From Centroberyx gerrardi (Eukaryota > Chordata > Actinopteri > Beryciformes > Berycidae), in NCBI RefSeq assembly GCF_048128805.1, contig NC_136003.1, positions 23,712,840 through 23,776,839 of the forward strand: a stretch of DNA of 64,000 nucleotides, written 5' to 3'. Numbering within the stretch: the stretch's first letter is position 1; each line of letters opens with the position of its first letter. The position numbers and the translations under genes were made by a program. The notes below the pieces were generated by a model. That model was not told the origin of the DNA and made no database searches. It saw nothing but the letters and a program-made list of their open reading frames with translations. Of this stretch, positions 51,901-63,789 are shown piece by piece.

Positions 51901-54900
51901 CGCAAGACAGCGCTCCTAATGCCGGTAGCCGTCATTACATGAACACAGGGAGCAGGGGGGAGAATGCGAGCAGCTGTGGGCCACATGTGGTCAGAGAGGG
52001 GTTGGCTGCAGTGCGATAGTACAGCATGGGGTTGTGACAATACTTATTTGTGTAGAATTAGGCTAATTAGTTAATTCATATTTATTATTAGTATATAATA
52101 CAACCTTCCCCTGCAATGACCTTACTATTCAACTGATCAACAAAGCTAACTACTGTCGCACAGCTGATCATAGCAGGTAGATGCATCCAGTCTTATTGTA
52201 TGTGCGAAGCGGACTCACCTTTGACCAGCAGTTCAGGGTCTTCCTCCAGGCCCATCTTATTCTTCTCAATGATCAGACTCTTCATCTCGTCAGAAGCCTC
52301 TGAGACAGTGTGCCTGTGTGGCAGAGCAGAAAGAGAATGTAAATAACCCTGTTTCCCTCTCAACTCGAGCCTCCTCCTGACTACTCCCTCCCATTTGACA
52401 GCCAATTGGCCCAGAGACGGGGGTGAACCCCCCTCGTATGACACCGTGCCAACTAGAAGCCCCTCCGACACCCTTGGTTGGAGGGATGGGGGGTTAAAGA
52501 GGGGCGACTGGAAGAAGTGCCGTGAATATCTCCCCACCAGCGTCCTCCCGCTTTCCCTCCCTAGCAGCGCGCAAGCACACACAAACAGACACACACACAC
52601 ACACACACACACTTAGATACATACCACGCCACTGTGGACAGCTCGTCTCTCTTTTATCACTTTGGCTGGCGAGCCAAGCAAGGGACTGAAAATAAACGTG
52701 ACAGAGCGACGCCGGTCTGACTCCCAGCCAGCCAACTCATGCCGGTCAGAGGAAGAGAGAGAGTTCAAGAGGTCAAAGCCTCGGATAGTTAAAACCATAA
52801 ACTAACATCAAAAACATCTGTAAATCTGCTAAACCACTGTTCCTTCGTTCCCTCTTAAATGCCTCACTATCACGTCTGCAGCTACCACCACATACAGTGA
52901 CGCTTCGACATCTGGTCAGGCAATGTTGTGGATGAATTCAGACATTGTTATCTCAGGCCAAGGCCCATTTCCAGCCCATTAGATTGTTTAGCGGGTTTAT
53001 CTCTCCTCATTTATTTACCTAATTACTCGTTTATTTTCTCTATTTCCTGGGTCTAACTAGCATGTGAGGTATGAGTGACAAACCCCTCCTTCCTTCCTCT
53101 CCTCCTCCTGAGAGCACTGCTCAGGAAATGACTCCAGCCGGCCCTCCCTCCTTGGCCTCTAGTTACCTACTGCTTGGCTGGCTGATTTATGCCGTTATTG
53201 ATCTGATAATTCCGGAAGGTTCCTCCTTACGGAAGGCAGCAATAATCAATGAGTCTGAATATAGCCTTATCTGCTTTGACTTGGCTTACATGACTGCATA
53301 AGCCATTTCCTTTCCTTCAGTCTGTCTGCAGTGACCTGGTCTTATCTACACTGCTGTTCATCTAGTTGACCCCTGTAACATTACTTCTGAATCAGTGGCC
53401 TGTTGTATTGCCTGCATTAGCATGCGTATGCATGCACGCATACAATTTGTACCCTATATGAGATGCGTTTGCAGTGGCAGATCCCTATGGATTGACATCA
53501 GTCTCTAATTTAAGATAATGTACAGACACACAGTGAAACTCTATATGGTGGACCAGTGTTTATGTATGTGTACAACTCGGCATCACGAGAAACCCAGGTT
53601 GAGAAAGAGAGGGTCAGGGTCCTGTCACATTATACTCTGTCTGGCTATATAACTAAGCCTGCTCGCCTGCCACAGCAGCAACCAAAGGGGACCTCCGGCA
53701 GGCCCTGCATCCAAGGATCCCGCTTAAAGGCATTAAAATAAACCAAGAAATGTGAGGACGTCTCTTATTTGAGGTTGTTAATAACCCCTGCTACATAAAC
53801 TGAGACATGCATGCAGACAGACAGACAGAGCTAGCCTATATGCAGCCCAAACAAGACAGGGATTTGATCTATAGAAAACTCAGCCACAACTGGAGAATAT
53901 AGCCTGGTGTGCAATGGAAAGGTGAGGGTCTTTATATTCAAAGCCTAGGATTATTTTGTGCTATTGTCCGCAATAGACATGCATCCAAAATGTCAAGAGC
54001 AATGGAAACCAGTTCTGATACCAAGTTAGTTTTGGCCTAAAAACAGTGCTGTCCAGGACTTGAACCAGCAGTCTCGTAGCAATAAAAGGGGTGTATTTCA
54101 ATTTTACAGTTTATTGAGTAGACTATGTGGTACACATGGCAGTCCAACTTGGAAGAATATTCTTGGAGTTCAAAATCACCCTTGGCTCCCGTGCTTGCAG
54201 ATTTCTAAGAAATGTTGGCAGTTTGCCATACCACTAGCACAGACAGGATTCCGTTTTTTCAGCCCCTAACTGGTTTGTCCCCGTCTTGTACCTGAAATAC
54301 TTTCAAAGTCAACTTCACTTTTAGGCAGTGAAGTAGAGAGGGAAGAAGGAGTGAGAGGGGAAAGAAGCATAGGTCCAAACCCTCGTTTTGACCTTTCACA
54401 GCACAAACAAGCCTGACCTTCACTTTAAATGCTGCCTTAGCAGAATCAGTGGGACCATTTGTGTCCCTGAGCCCAAGCTAATGTCCAACACACAATCTCC
54501 CATTGTGACTGGCTGGAGAAAGACAGCACCACATCAAAGTCATGACTTGCTACATCACAGACACACACACCAACTCGATCAGGTTTGGAGGGAAACTGGT
54601 TCCTGAACATAGTGTATAGCTACACACACACACCACTGCAGTTTTGTGTAAAGAAGACTCAAAAATCCAAGAGTTCAAGAGCTGAGACAACAGAGAGACA
54701 ATGATTAAAGCGTCTCTTACTTTCAGTGTTTGCAAGTAATGTTTAAACTCTTCAAGACTGTACACAAGGCTAACTATCTGAAGACTTCTCCCAGGCCGGA
54801 GGGGTCTTAAAGGCGCAGGGGTCAGAGAGTCAGTGGCTGGCCCCTTTAATGAAAGAGGGAGTATGCAATGGTGGGAGGAAGGTTAAAGGGAGATTCATGG

Positions 54901-56738
54901 GGCATCCTAGTGCATCAGCGGGCTAAGGAGTCTACTTGGAACTTTGTGGGTTTGATACTCAATCTCTCTCTCTCTCTTGTCTTTTTAGTCACTCACTGTA
55001 CTGTCTAATTAAATTAAAAATCCCTTCAAAATAATTTGCAGAAAGCGGGCTTTGTGCGCTACAGCTTGGGGCAAATGTTTGAGCGCTGTTAGATGCGGGG
55101 GCTCTGGGATCTCCACAGCTGTCCAGCAGCCCCCCCATGCTATCGCCCCCACATTCCCAGAAGCCCCAGCAGAGGCCGTGACGGTGGGGCCTTTAGTGGG
55201 CAACTTCCTGTGGAGTGCAGGAAACAATTTGACACGGGGATTAGACAGCATAGAGAACGGAGCGAATGCACATCTACAGACAGCACCTTCTCTCCCGTCT
55301 GCTCCCTAAACTCCACATTACCTACTGCTGAGGGAAGAATGGGGGGGGGGACGTCACTTTACTGTCCCACTGTTCAAGTTTCAAAGTTTGAAATGATCTG
55401 TTGCAAAGCCAGGTATTTATTGTGCTCTGCGGTTCGGGTCTTGTTCGAGCTGAACATAACTTTTGTGTAATTTAGTACTTTGGGTTAAAAAGAGAAAAGC
55501 ACAACATGGGAGAAAGGCAAAACATCCTTGCAATTCTTTGTTTACGGAAGTGACAGGGAACACATGGAAAACTTCTGCAGCCCAGATCGCATAAGTCAGC
55601 CCAGACCAGCAAATAAAAAAACCCTGCTGTTTGCCCCATATAAATGGGAACCTAACAAAACAGCAGAGAGAAAAGTGGTGGGAATAAGAGAGCCAGAAAT
55701 GAAAAAAATAGGGTTTGAGGCAGGAAGGGGAAGGATTTGTTGGAGAATTTAAAATACCTAGGCCTATATGATCCCACAAATCTGATTGAATAATGAATTA
55801 AGAGCATGTATTTATCTCATGTGTGGTCTTCTGGCCTCTCTGTAGGAGTGAGAGAGACTGTTTATATACTGTATAAAGCCAACAAGGCTCTGTCTAGATG
55901 GCTGAGTGAGAATGAGAGGACAAATAAGAGTTGGGCTGCTCAATACTCATCTATCTATCACCGATTGTGACCACTTAGTTTCTGTGTGCCCTACTTTCAC
56001 TATCTCACACATACATCTCTTTCATAGTCACGCAAACCACAACGAAAATAAAGCTGCAGATCCACCCAATGCAACAGCACATGGGCTACTTCTAAAAAGA
56101 AGATCATGGTGAGTGGGACAGCATTTTGTCTGCAGTCCCATCGCAGTGACAATTACGTTGACAGTTAAATCCACCGAATATGAGCAGCACAATGTGTTGA
56201 TTAGGCTGCGGCGTGTCTGTCTGGTGCTAGCTGCTGGAGCGATGAGTAATTGATTTCAGTCCAGGGTCTAATCAAAACGCCGAGATGCTAATTAAAGTTA
56301 GAAAAGCAGTGTCCTTGCTCTCGGGCTCGGATGACCGCAGTGGAAACCCTGAGCGCAGACATGTTCCGGCATACAAAGCGGGTCCTCATGACCACAAGAT
56401 CAGACACGGTTGCAAAAATGACCCTTGCACGGGCACGGATTTATCATCACAGAGAACAAAAATGGAGTTTACAATCTGAGGGATCAAAAGCAGACTGGTG
56501 TGCAAAAAGGCTCGGTGTCAGGCAAAGGAATGAGCTCAACCAGCCGCCTTTTAGTCAACGTCCAGCTTCATCCATACGTAAAGTTACCCACCGTTTATTA
56601 GACATCTAAACAAACACATGATCCACTAACATAGTGCAGGCTCCTAGGATAAACATCGCCCTCTGAGCAAACCTTCATTACAAGACATGGAGTGGGTCAC
56701 AGCACTAAAGACTTAATCACAGTTTCTCTCTGTAGGAA

Positions 56739-56774
<36 letters not shown>

Positions 56775-57585
56775 GTCCCGAGCCCCATCCCCCTCCCCTC
56801 CCCCACAGCGGGCCGGCTGCATGGGCCTCTGGCTGAAGCTGGGCTGGTGGGAAAATGGGAATGTGGTGATTAAGAGTGGGCCTATATGACCTCCCGGCTA
56901 AAAATACGCTGTTTACTCAAGACCACTGCCAAGGAATTCTGGACTAGGCAGAGGGGAGAGAAAAAAAAAATCGTGTTTTGAGAAAGAGGGAGGAGTGGGG
57001 GGGGGTGTGTGTGTGTGTGTGTGTGTGTGGGGGGTGACAGGAAGTCTGAGTTTGTGACTCTGGAGGAGAGAGTGCGTGACCAGCGAGACATTTTCATGGA
57101 AGAGAGAATAGCTCGGCCAGTTTTAAAAGTTTGAATGATGCCGCTTTATTGGTCAAACTTATTGATGTGAATTCAAACTTTCCATCTTTGCTGATGTTGC
57201 AAATAGAGAGACAGCTTGTGATGGTTGGATAGTTGACAGACAGGCTGACAGACACTCAGACAGGCAATTACCAGGGGCCCACTTCTAAGCCTTTCACGCC
57301 AACACCCACGTTTCATGCATACACACTCTGTCACACACTCACACACACACCATTCTGAAACACTGGCCTCTTTGAGTCATTACTGTCTGGCATCCCACAC
57401 CAAAAAAAGTTTTTGACAGACAAAGACTGTCAAAAGTCATCAGAGAAGAAGGGGGTCTAATGAGAAGGCAGAAAGAATGGTGTGAGCGAGATGGAGAAGC
57501 CCTCAAATTGTACACTGTCCTCTTTGTACAGTTTGTACTCTGGCCTGCCCCTGATACTGAAAAGGAAAATGAGAGAGAGATAGAC

Positions 57586-57644
<59 letters not shown>

Positions 57645-60357
57645 GAGGGAGAGAGAGAGAGAGAGAGTGTGTGTTTGGATGAAAAAATAGCGATGATGTA
57701 AGAAAGATATGAGTGTAAGCACTGCGGGAGGCAGCAAGCGGCTTGGCGTTTTGTGCTGCCAGTGGGACAGACAGTCTGCTGCCTGCTACTGTGAGAAGTC
57801 TGGGCAAACAACACACAACAAAACAATTACAGGAACCCTGAATAGGTCATAGTAATATCACTAAAATAAAAACCTTCAACGAATTGACGAATCTCCTGGT
57901 CCCAGCCTTCTCTGATCTGTCTCTATAGTTGCAGTCAACAAATAGAGCTGTTCCTTCATCCCAAAACTGAGCTCAAACAAAACCACTATCAGAAGAAATT
58001 CACTGTATTGTAATGTGGTTGGAATTCCCACAGTATAAAACTTCAGGTGTCAGGCACGGGCCTTGCAAATGATAAGGTTCACGTGTGCGCAGCCGTAATT
58101 ACTGCCATAGAGGCAGGTCACATATCAAAACCTCAATGCAGTGTAAAAATCCAGTTTCAAGAATTTATCATTGTACTATACTGTACTAACTGTAAGTAAT
58201 GCTAATGAAGTTGCTAAATTGCAAGCCAGAATGTGCTTTTCCATGAAGTGTTTGTTTTAAAACCAAAAAACGAAACTATCCAACATGATTCCAATATTCC
58301 ACCACGTTGCTATACACAAGGGTGAAAATATAAACTAGCTGGTTCTGTCAGATTCGTTGAGACATACCACAATGTTTTGATCACATCGTATCTGTGTTAT
58401 TGCATCAGAAACACAGACGAATATGACTGTGCAAGTGGGCCTGCAGCTATGTTGATGCTTCATGTGCTAATTTACTGAATCTGATTTTCCATTATCAAAC
58501 TTCTGCTGGAAGAGTCAAAATGGCTTTGAACATCCAGAAAGCTGACAGCCCAGAGCAACGTCAGGCCTCCATCACCCCACACTCTCTGGACCAGTGAACA
58601 CGTGTCTCCACCCACCACTCTACTTTGACAGAGGCTGGCCTATCTCCCTCCCTAACCACATGAGGCATGCAGCATGACAAATTATCCGAGCATTACCATA
58701 TTAACCTCAGTCTAGTATGACAAACATAAATCCCCTCTAATTCATCACCATCCCATCTAGGCCATTATTCCAACTAATAGTTCAGATTAATGACTCCTTC
58801 TGGCCAGTTCAAGGATATGGCCCAATAAAAGCACAAAGTAAATCAGAGCCGTCCGGCCTGTTATGCGAGACTGGAGATGAATGTGGCACCATTTGCTACG
58901 TCACAATGCCCTGGCCTGGATTGACTTCCCCCTCTATAAAGCTGAACCTCTGGGCGTGTCCAGTGATTGGCCAGGTAATGACCGAGCACTACGCTCTCTA
59001 ATCTCCCCACTCAGTGTGATGATTGCAGCCAGGCTTTTAACACACTCCCTCCAAAACCAGTAGTAAATCATGCCATGTGGTAGCCTGAGGCCTCCTACAC
59101 CACTCTGTAGAGGTGACACACACACGGACGCACGCACACACACACTTCTAGCACGTCTGAGCCACACCTCTTCTGGGAGTGCTGCTGAGGTGGGGCTGAG
59201 TCACCCAGTCCAGTTAGTGCGTCCTCCCTCCTTGCTCCTTCCCTTCCTTCTCTCCCTCAAGAGACAGCATGTCCCGTTTGATTGCAGCAGAATGTCTCAA
59301 CCTCAGCCCCCCCCCCTCCTTTCCCCTTTCCTGTTGGAGCTTTCTTCTTGTTGAGAGTTGTTGCAGACTCTCCTCTATTAATTTGATGTGTACGCATAGC
59401 CCTACACGTCTAGCTTTGTGACTCACTGCATGTCTGCTGTGAGCAGGCAGATATACTGTAGAGATTGTGGGTGAGGGGAAGAGGGGGAGGGGGATGATGA
59501 GGGCAAGATGCCAGAGATAGTGTGGTGCAGAGCCTGGCTACATCACTGTCTGAGATCACAGCCCTCCACTAATAGCCTGGGTCGAGCCCTCCATGAATCA
59601 CTTCTTTTCATTGTCACTCGCATTCACTTGTCAGCCACATGGCCATTTGAATTTCATGATGCGCGGGACAGACAGTGGTTCCTTCCAACAGGCAGTTTGA
59701 GTGTACAGGCTTCAAACTCTGGGATTGGATTTGTCAATCTGGCAGCTGGATGGGGTTAGCCTGTGGTTACATGTGAGTAAAGTAACACCTTACTCACTGT
59801 GATTGGTCACAACGATCTGGGCTGAAGACTGAAATAAAGCCCCCAAAGACAGTCATGCCAATCCCATGTATGGTGAAACTCAAGAGGTCATGAGGTTAAC
59901 GAGTGAATATGGATGAAAATGAAAATGAGCGAATCATTGAGTTCAATCTACACTACTCAAATGACAGACAATCACATTATCCATAACCAACTGAAGCACA
60001 CTGTAGTTAGGGAAGGCTGGACGATCTGTCAGTATAAATGCGAGCGTGTGCGCTTGTGTGTGTACATATGAGAGTGTGTGAGTATGTGCATATGTAGTTA
60101 GGGGCATGTGTCACGGTTGGGCACATCACTATGAGCTAACATGCTTGTAGGGAAGTGAAAGATAATGTGATTGGCCTGTGATGACACATGTGCCTGCCTG
60201 AGAAACCCACCGCACTCTGAGGAACAATACGTGTAAAAGAAGGAACTAATACTTCCTAAAAGTTGAAAAAAAAAAAAGAATTATCTCTTTATGTTTCTCT
60301 CTCCTTACCCATTTGTTCCATTAGCTGTGCGAGTTGGTTGAGAAACAGTCACCTCAG
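35666..60357 (-). CDS. plekhh3: PH, MyTH4 and FERM domain protein H3 (5' end incomplete)
   Basis: PLEKHH3 is a PH-MyTH4-FERM protein, probably a membrane/cytoskeleton adaptor; its biochemical role is poorly known. Twelve exons on the minus strand join in frame: 60309-60357, 52219-52313, 47967-48149, 46307-46464, 43786-43909, 42533-42830, 39802-40009, 39486-39622, 38733-38853, 37791-38279, 37180-37371 and 35666-35836. They give 740 residues and a stop (human 793 in all). PH domain: about 46-160, with VKGWLLREVRG and KGARRLGTLVLTNLCSV. MyTH4: about 165-330, with LREEAV-like VREEAVKLF, GVLQTC and LRYWQLLTCMSCTF. FERM: about 340-690, with LCTVHYPGPG, HTTANEVVRRLQEKLGL and LADILTRFE-like text. It ends TEIMQLMNAYF and a serine/threonine-rich tail. 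The first visible exon EVTVSQPTRTANGTN aligns with human LEVTLTQPVRSGPVSN. The initiating exon (human MPLPGGLWW...) was not found and is probably beyond 64000. All introns are GT-AG. Confidence 0.93.
35843..35935. repeat. (GA)n / (CT)n microsatellite at the last plekhh3 splice acceptor
   Basis: About 46 uninterrupted GA units on the plus strand. On the transcribed strand it is (CT)n, ending in CTCTGTCACAG directly at exon 35666-35836. It therefore supplies the polypyrimidine tract of the last intron. Confidence 0.97.
36245..36480. repeat. Degenerate ACCCTA-like repeat in the last plekhh3 intron
   Basis: Scattered GTTACCCTTG, ATTACCCTAGC, CAACCCTCACC, GTAACCCTTG and CACCCTTAAC words recur at 15-30 bp spacing. 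They look like a decayed minisatellite of the CCTAACC type common in fish genomes, not a telomere. Confidence 0.5.
37505..37725 (+). mobile_element. Interspersed repeat fragment in plekhh3 intron
   Basis: GAGCAGTTGGGGATTAAG, TTCCTTGCTCAGGAATACC and the end TTTCAAGCCAGTGACCCTCT...CCATTAGACTACCCC match the layout of a ubiquitous teleost repeat: 'GCCTTGCTCAAGGGCAC ... GGGATTCGAACC ... ACCACTAGGCTAC'. It is non-coding. Class is uncertain; the repeat is widely seen in percomorph fish. Confidence 0.55.
40010..42532 (-). other. plekhh3 intron between the MyTH4 exon and the exon at 39802-40009
   Basis: 2.5 kb holding pyrimidine-rich stretches near 40870-40975, the (CA)n tract at 41160-41200 and otherwise unremarkable sequence. 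ORFs of 60-120 codons here are low-complexity or random. Confidence 0.5.
41160..41200. repeat. (CA)n microsatellite
   Basis: About 20 CA units in plekhh3 intron 7 (between the exons at 42533-42830 and 39802-40009). Confidence 0.95.
43640..43716 (+). mobile_element. Retroposon 3'-tail fragment in plekhh3 intron
   Basis: TTGTTAAAGCACTCTGTAAA...TTTAAAAAGTGCTACACAAATC...AAGTTTATTATTG resembles the tail GTAAAGCGCTTTGA...GGCGCTATATAAAT...TTATTATTATT found at the 3' end of many fish SINEs and LINE partners. The head is not recognisable. Confidence 0.55.
43910..46306 (-). other. plekhh3 intron with mixed simple repeats
   Basis: It contains a GT tract (44046-44082), short C runs (44371-44382, 44640-44648), a CA tract near 45848-45862 and a GC-richer block at 45120-45360. 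No gene or complete transposon was recognised. Confidence 0.45.
46266..46303. repeat. (GT)n microsatellite beside a plekhh3 splice donor
   Basis: GT/TATGTG repeats on the plus strand end 4 bp from the donor of exon 46307-46464, so the pre-mRNA reads GTGCGACACACACAC immediately after the exon. Confidence 0.9.
48152..48196. repeat. (CA)n microsatellite beside the PH-exon acceptor of plekhh3
   Basis: CA repeats on the plus strand (GU repeats in the transcript) end about 13 nt before the acceptor of exon 47967-48149. The other side of the same exon (47941-47958) also carries a GT tract next to the donor. Confidence 0.9.
48836..48920. repeat. (GA)n-rich simple repeat
   Basis: Imperfect GA array, with a perfect core of about 20 units at 48876-48915, in plekhh3 intron 2 of the visible set. 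Confidence 0.9.
52591..52612. repeat. (CA)n microsatellite
   Basis: Eleven CA units, 280 bp upstream (in transcription sense) of plekhh3 exon 52219-52313. Confidence 0.9.
53100..53310. promoter_or_regulatory. Candidate intronic enhancer in plekhh3
   Basis: A non-repetitive block with ATAATTCCGGAAGGTTCC (ETS/STAT-like palindrome TTCCGGAA), GCAATAATCAATGAG, GCCTTATCTGC (GATA) and CTTTGACTTGGC words. Density of factor-like words is the only evidence; conservation cannot be tested here. Confidence 0.2.
54898..54965 (+). mobile_element. tRNA-derived SINE-like remnant
   Basis: GGGGCATCCTAGTGCATC, CAGCGGGCTAAGGAGTC and GTGGGTTTGATACTC resemble a tRNA-type A box and a decayed B box (GGTTCGANNCC). 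This fits a tRNA-derived SINE head. No SINE body or A-tail is clear, and it is not an intact tRNA gene. Confidence 0.4.
56170..56300. promoter_or_regulatory. Candidate intronic enhancer with homeodomain-type words
   Basis: Words such as GATGAGTAATTGATTTC, TGTTGATTAGGCTG and ATGCTAATTAAAG occur close together in unique-looking sequence inside the 8-kb plekhh3 intron. Evidence is motif density only. Confidence 0.2.
56743..56773. repeat. (CT)n microsatellite
   Basis: About 15 CT units in the 8-kb plekhh3 intron. Confidence 0.95.
57005..57029. repeat. (GT)n microsatellite between G runs
   Basis: Twelve GT units flanked by runs of G on both sides (GGGGGGG upstream, GGGGGG downstream). The whole 40-bp tract could form G-quadruplex or Z-DNA. 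Confidence 0.9.
57583..57667. repeat. (GA)n microsatellite with rare interruptions
   Basis: 85 bp of GA repeats with single C or G interruptions in the 8-kb plekhh3 intron. Confidence 0.95.
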
Positions 60358-63125
60358 CTGGACTCTGTCAACAAAAGAGAGAGAATGGGGTAAATGGATG
60401 ATAATGCAACACAAACAGTAGTCTGTCCCCAGAGCTAGTCCCCCTCAAAGACAGGTTTGCCTTCAGTGGCCATGTTACAGTAGAGTGTGCAGCCATTCCT
60501 GGCAGTCTCTGCACATAGCTGCTCTGTTCCTGTAATGCTTGGCTTTCACTTGCAAGGGTGAGCTGGTGGGGAGAAATATGGCATGCAAAACAGGCTCATT
60601 TAATATAGTGGGGGAACAGAGGAATCTTTTGTGCTTTAGCTCAACGCACCCCGACCAGCTAACCCCAAAATGCTTTTATTCAGATACAGTCATTTCTCTG
60701 AAAAGGTTGTTAAACGTAAAAATAGGCCTGGTCTTTGAGATCATGCTCATAACTGACATAGCCGCATGTCTATTCCAGCCTCTTGTTTACAGTGTCACAA
60801 TCCGATAGCAAAAGGCTGATTCTTTTCATTACCAAAGTCCTCTACAGTGACAGTGACTAATTCTGTATCCACATTACAGACTCATATCATGGTTATCTCT
60901 AGCCCACTACACGCTGACTGCTAATAACCACACTACAGTAGAACAAGCAGAGACAGCAGGCGAGAGTGAGAAAGAGAGTAATGGGGGTATTTTATGGTTT
61001 GGGTAAGTTTGGGTATTAAAATGATGGTGTACTGATAATTATATTATCTGTTAAACACAGCCACAAATTTCTAATAACTAGGCAAATGTCTAGGAATCTG
61101 CCTAAATGCCTACAAACCAAGTCTTTGTGCCAAATAATACGACTCCCTCTCGCTCAGGCATCAGCTTCTTATGGAAATTGAGGTGAATACGTCAACTGAC
61201 TACACACGGGGCCCCCGCTGGCAGACAAGCTAAATCAAATTTCATGGGTGGAACACTGAACATTTCATTCCAGGACGCCCCTATGAATCAGAAGATGGGA
61301 GAGGAGGTTTCCTTTTACAGCGTACAGGCCTCTCGATTCCCAACCTGACCTTGGAAAACCCCATCAGACATCAGAGCTTGCCTGTGTGCAACTTGGACAG
61401 ATTCCCTGGTGTGCAGGGCAGCGCTGTGTGTCCCCGTGGCCTGACTTGTTGTCTCTGTGAGCCACAGCCTTGAGCCAGCTCCTGTGGCTGCCCCAGCCCA
61501 GCTTGGGGTGTTGGCCTACCTGAAACTCTATCCAGGTCAGCTCTGGGCCCCTCACAGTTCACACACCACACTTTACTACTGGGCAAACTGGCCTAAGTAT
61601 AGGACTTGCCCTGCAAAAACAGTCTGCTGCTTCTTTTTGGACGGCTCAAAAATAACAAAGAAAACATGAACTGCAAATTTATAGGCTAGTATGGAATCCG
61701 TGTGACGGTTATGGGGCAGATGGGCTCTGAGGCAAATGAGGAAAAGATGAAGAAGGTGTGGATAATGAGATTTAGTTAATGTTTAACTCAGGGAGAGGTA
61801 CTGTAAATGTCAAACCAGACCGGCAAGAATAACTGAGTGGTGTTATAAAGCGATTTGTGAATGGAGGCCAGTGTGGCAGGCTATTCCCTACCACTCTGTC
61901 TGTCATCCATAAATGATTTAGCCAAGCCAACAGCCCCAGACAAGAAAGTTCAGACAGCCTGAAAACGACAAATCAATTCTAATCACATCACTGTCTGCAA
62001 AACTGTAATTCCTTGATATAAATTAATCAGAGGATCAATTGGCTAATAGGTCAGGTAGCTCAGATTAGCATGTTCTGAGTAATTCTCCACAAAAAGTGAC
62101 ACTTTTTTCAAAAAATGGCTTTCCAATGGAGTTAATGGGCTGTGGGATGAGGAACAAGGATAGCGTGCAATGCAGAGTCCTGGCAAAGGCGCTCCCTTTG
62201 GACGGGCAGGGGATGAATCACTCCAGACTGGAGCGGAGCATGGAGGGAAGGAGGGAGAGATGCCGTGATGTGTTCGTTCCGTGGCTGACTTCCGCTCTCG
62301 TCTCTCCCCCCTCCCCTCTCTCCCCCTGCAGCTCTCCTGGGAGGCTGAGTAACCAGGAGGAAATGCTTGGGCTCTGCCAGTGTCGGCCTGAAGACCAGAT
62401 GTGTGGCCTAGAGGTGGTGAGGCAGGGACGCAACGGAAACCAAATATAAACCAGCGTACCGTGACACCTCTGAAGACGGAGGGCAGCAGAGCCGGTTAAT
62501 GGGACCCGCTCTCGGCACAGCAGGACTGTGCCCGTTTGTTCCAAGTAACAGGATGCGTTGCGGTGCTCCGCTCCACACTTACAACTGCCCAGGCCTAGGC
62601 ACTTGGTGGTGGCAGCTTGGCGGTAAACGTGACTTCACATTGCAAAAAGCTGAATAAAGTTTCAGTGGAAACATGGAAAGGAGAGAGAATGACGGATGTC
62701 CTGTCCTAAAATTAGTGCCCTGCTGTCCCAACAGTGGAGGCATTCAGCTCTGTGTGACTGTTTGGGCAGCTGTTGGAGAGCAGTTTCTTTGAATGAGGAC
62801 TGTAAACATGCAGGGAAGGGTTCTGACATGGCCCTGTGCTCCAAGGGCCAAGCCTACACAAACGTCAGCACTGACTCATGATTCCGACCTCAGTGAGAAG
62901 AGTCCTGGCAAGGAACAGTGTGTCGCCTATGGCTTTGGTACTGCGGATGCTACACATCATGACATCTTCTGGCAGCGTGTCGGAAAACGACGCTGGAGAT
63001 CGTGGTGAGGGTTTTGGATGGCCTAAGCGAGGGAGACTCCACCAGACTTGTGGGTTACTGTGGTCATCCCTGGCAGGAGCTGGGCAGAGGCCTATTAAAT
63101 GGGGTATTTCAGAGTTAGGCAGCCC

Positions 63126-63129
<4 letters not shown>

Positions 63130-63186
<57 letters not shown>
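63130..63186. repeat. (CA)n microsatellite, 57 bp
   Basis: About 28 perfect CA units, the longest CA tract in the window. Confidence 0.97.
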
Positions 63187-63187
<1 letters not shown>

Positions 63188-63768
63188 AGGGAGGTCTGAC
63201 CTGCTGTCTGAAAATGTGGCTTGTCAAGCACTGGACGTAATGGAGGTCTCTGGGTAAACGATGGAACATAGGCCTGAGGGGCTTTCCCTGGGACCCATCC
63301 TAGACCCCCACCCTCTAACCCATCTCCGACCCTCTGCCCCACCCCCTGTCCTACCATGGAAAGCTAAACAGTATCGACTAGATCCGTATGTTCCCGGGAG
63401 GGCCTTAGGGGAGAATAACGAATGGTGTTGGCTAAGTGTGGGTCGGCTGAGGTCTTAATTATTGGCTCAGCATGAAGTATTGACAGAGTTACGATACCCA
63501 GCACACACCAGTGACATAGGTCAAGAGGAAACAGGATTTGCAGAGGGCAGGTAATCAATGATCAATATCGTCAGAAACAGCCGAGTAGATTCTGGAACTA
63601 AAAAAGCTTGTTACTGCCTTTGGTTACCGTGCAAAAAATCTTTGTCATGCCAATCAAGAAAGGTTCCTTCCGCTTGATAAGTAGCCTGATTACAGGCAAC
63701 AGGCAAAATCGCATGATGAAAAGAGAAAATGTTGAGTGGGGAAGTGGAAATATATCACTATATTTAAT

Positions 63769-63789
63769 AGATATATATATATATATATA
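63769..63789. repeat. (AT)n microsatellite
   Basis: About ten AT units flanked by TAATAGAT copies on each side (near 63765 and 63789). Confidence 0.9.

Larger units (their letters stand above)
48150..52218 (-). other. plekhh3 intron between exons 52219-52313 and 47967-48149
   Basis: 4.1 kb with a G run (48716-48729), the GA array, C- and CT-rich text at 49030-49220 and 50050-50420, and AT-rich text at 50500-51300. ORFs on both strands are compositional. No coding exon with family resemblance was found. Confidence 0.45.
52314..60308 (-). other. 8-kb plekhh3 intron between the first two visible exons
   Basis: No gene is recognised. Contents: a candidate regulatory block at 53100-53310, a tRNA-like repeat near 54900-54965, another homeobox-type block at 56170-56300, CT and GA arrays (56743-56773, 57583-57667), a GT array (57005-57029) and a further candidate block at 58660-59000. 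The many ORFs of 60-130 codons are low-complexity or random. Confidence 0.45.

Noticed and set aside
54898-54965. Possible tRNA gene
   Set aside because: The A and B boxes are degenerate, no cloverleaf closes and there is no terminator T run; it is better read as a tRNA-derived SINE remnant.
57339-57826. Overlapping minus-strand ORFs of 107-132 codons and a plus-strand Arg-Glu-rich ORF
   Set aside because: They are translations of the (GA)n/(CT)n array and have no family resemblance or splice context.
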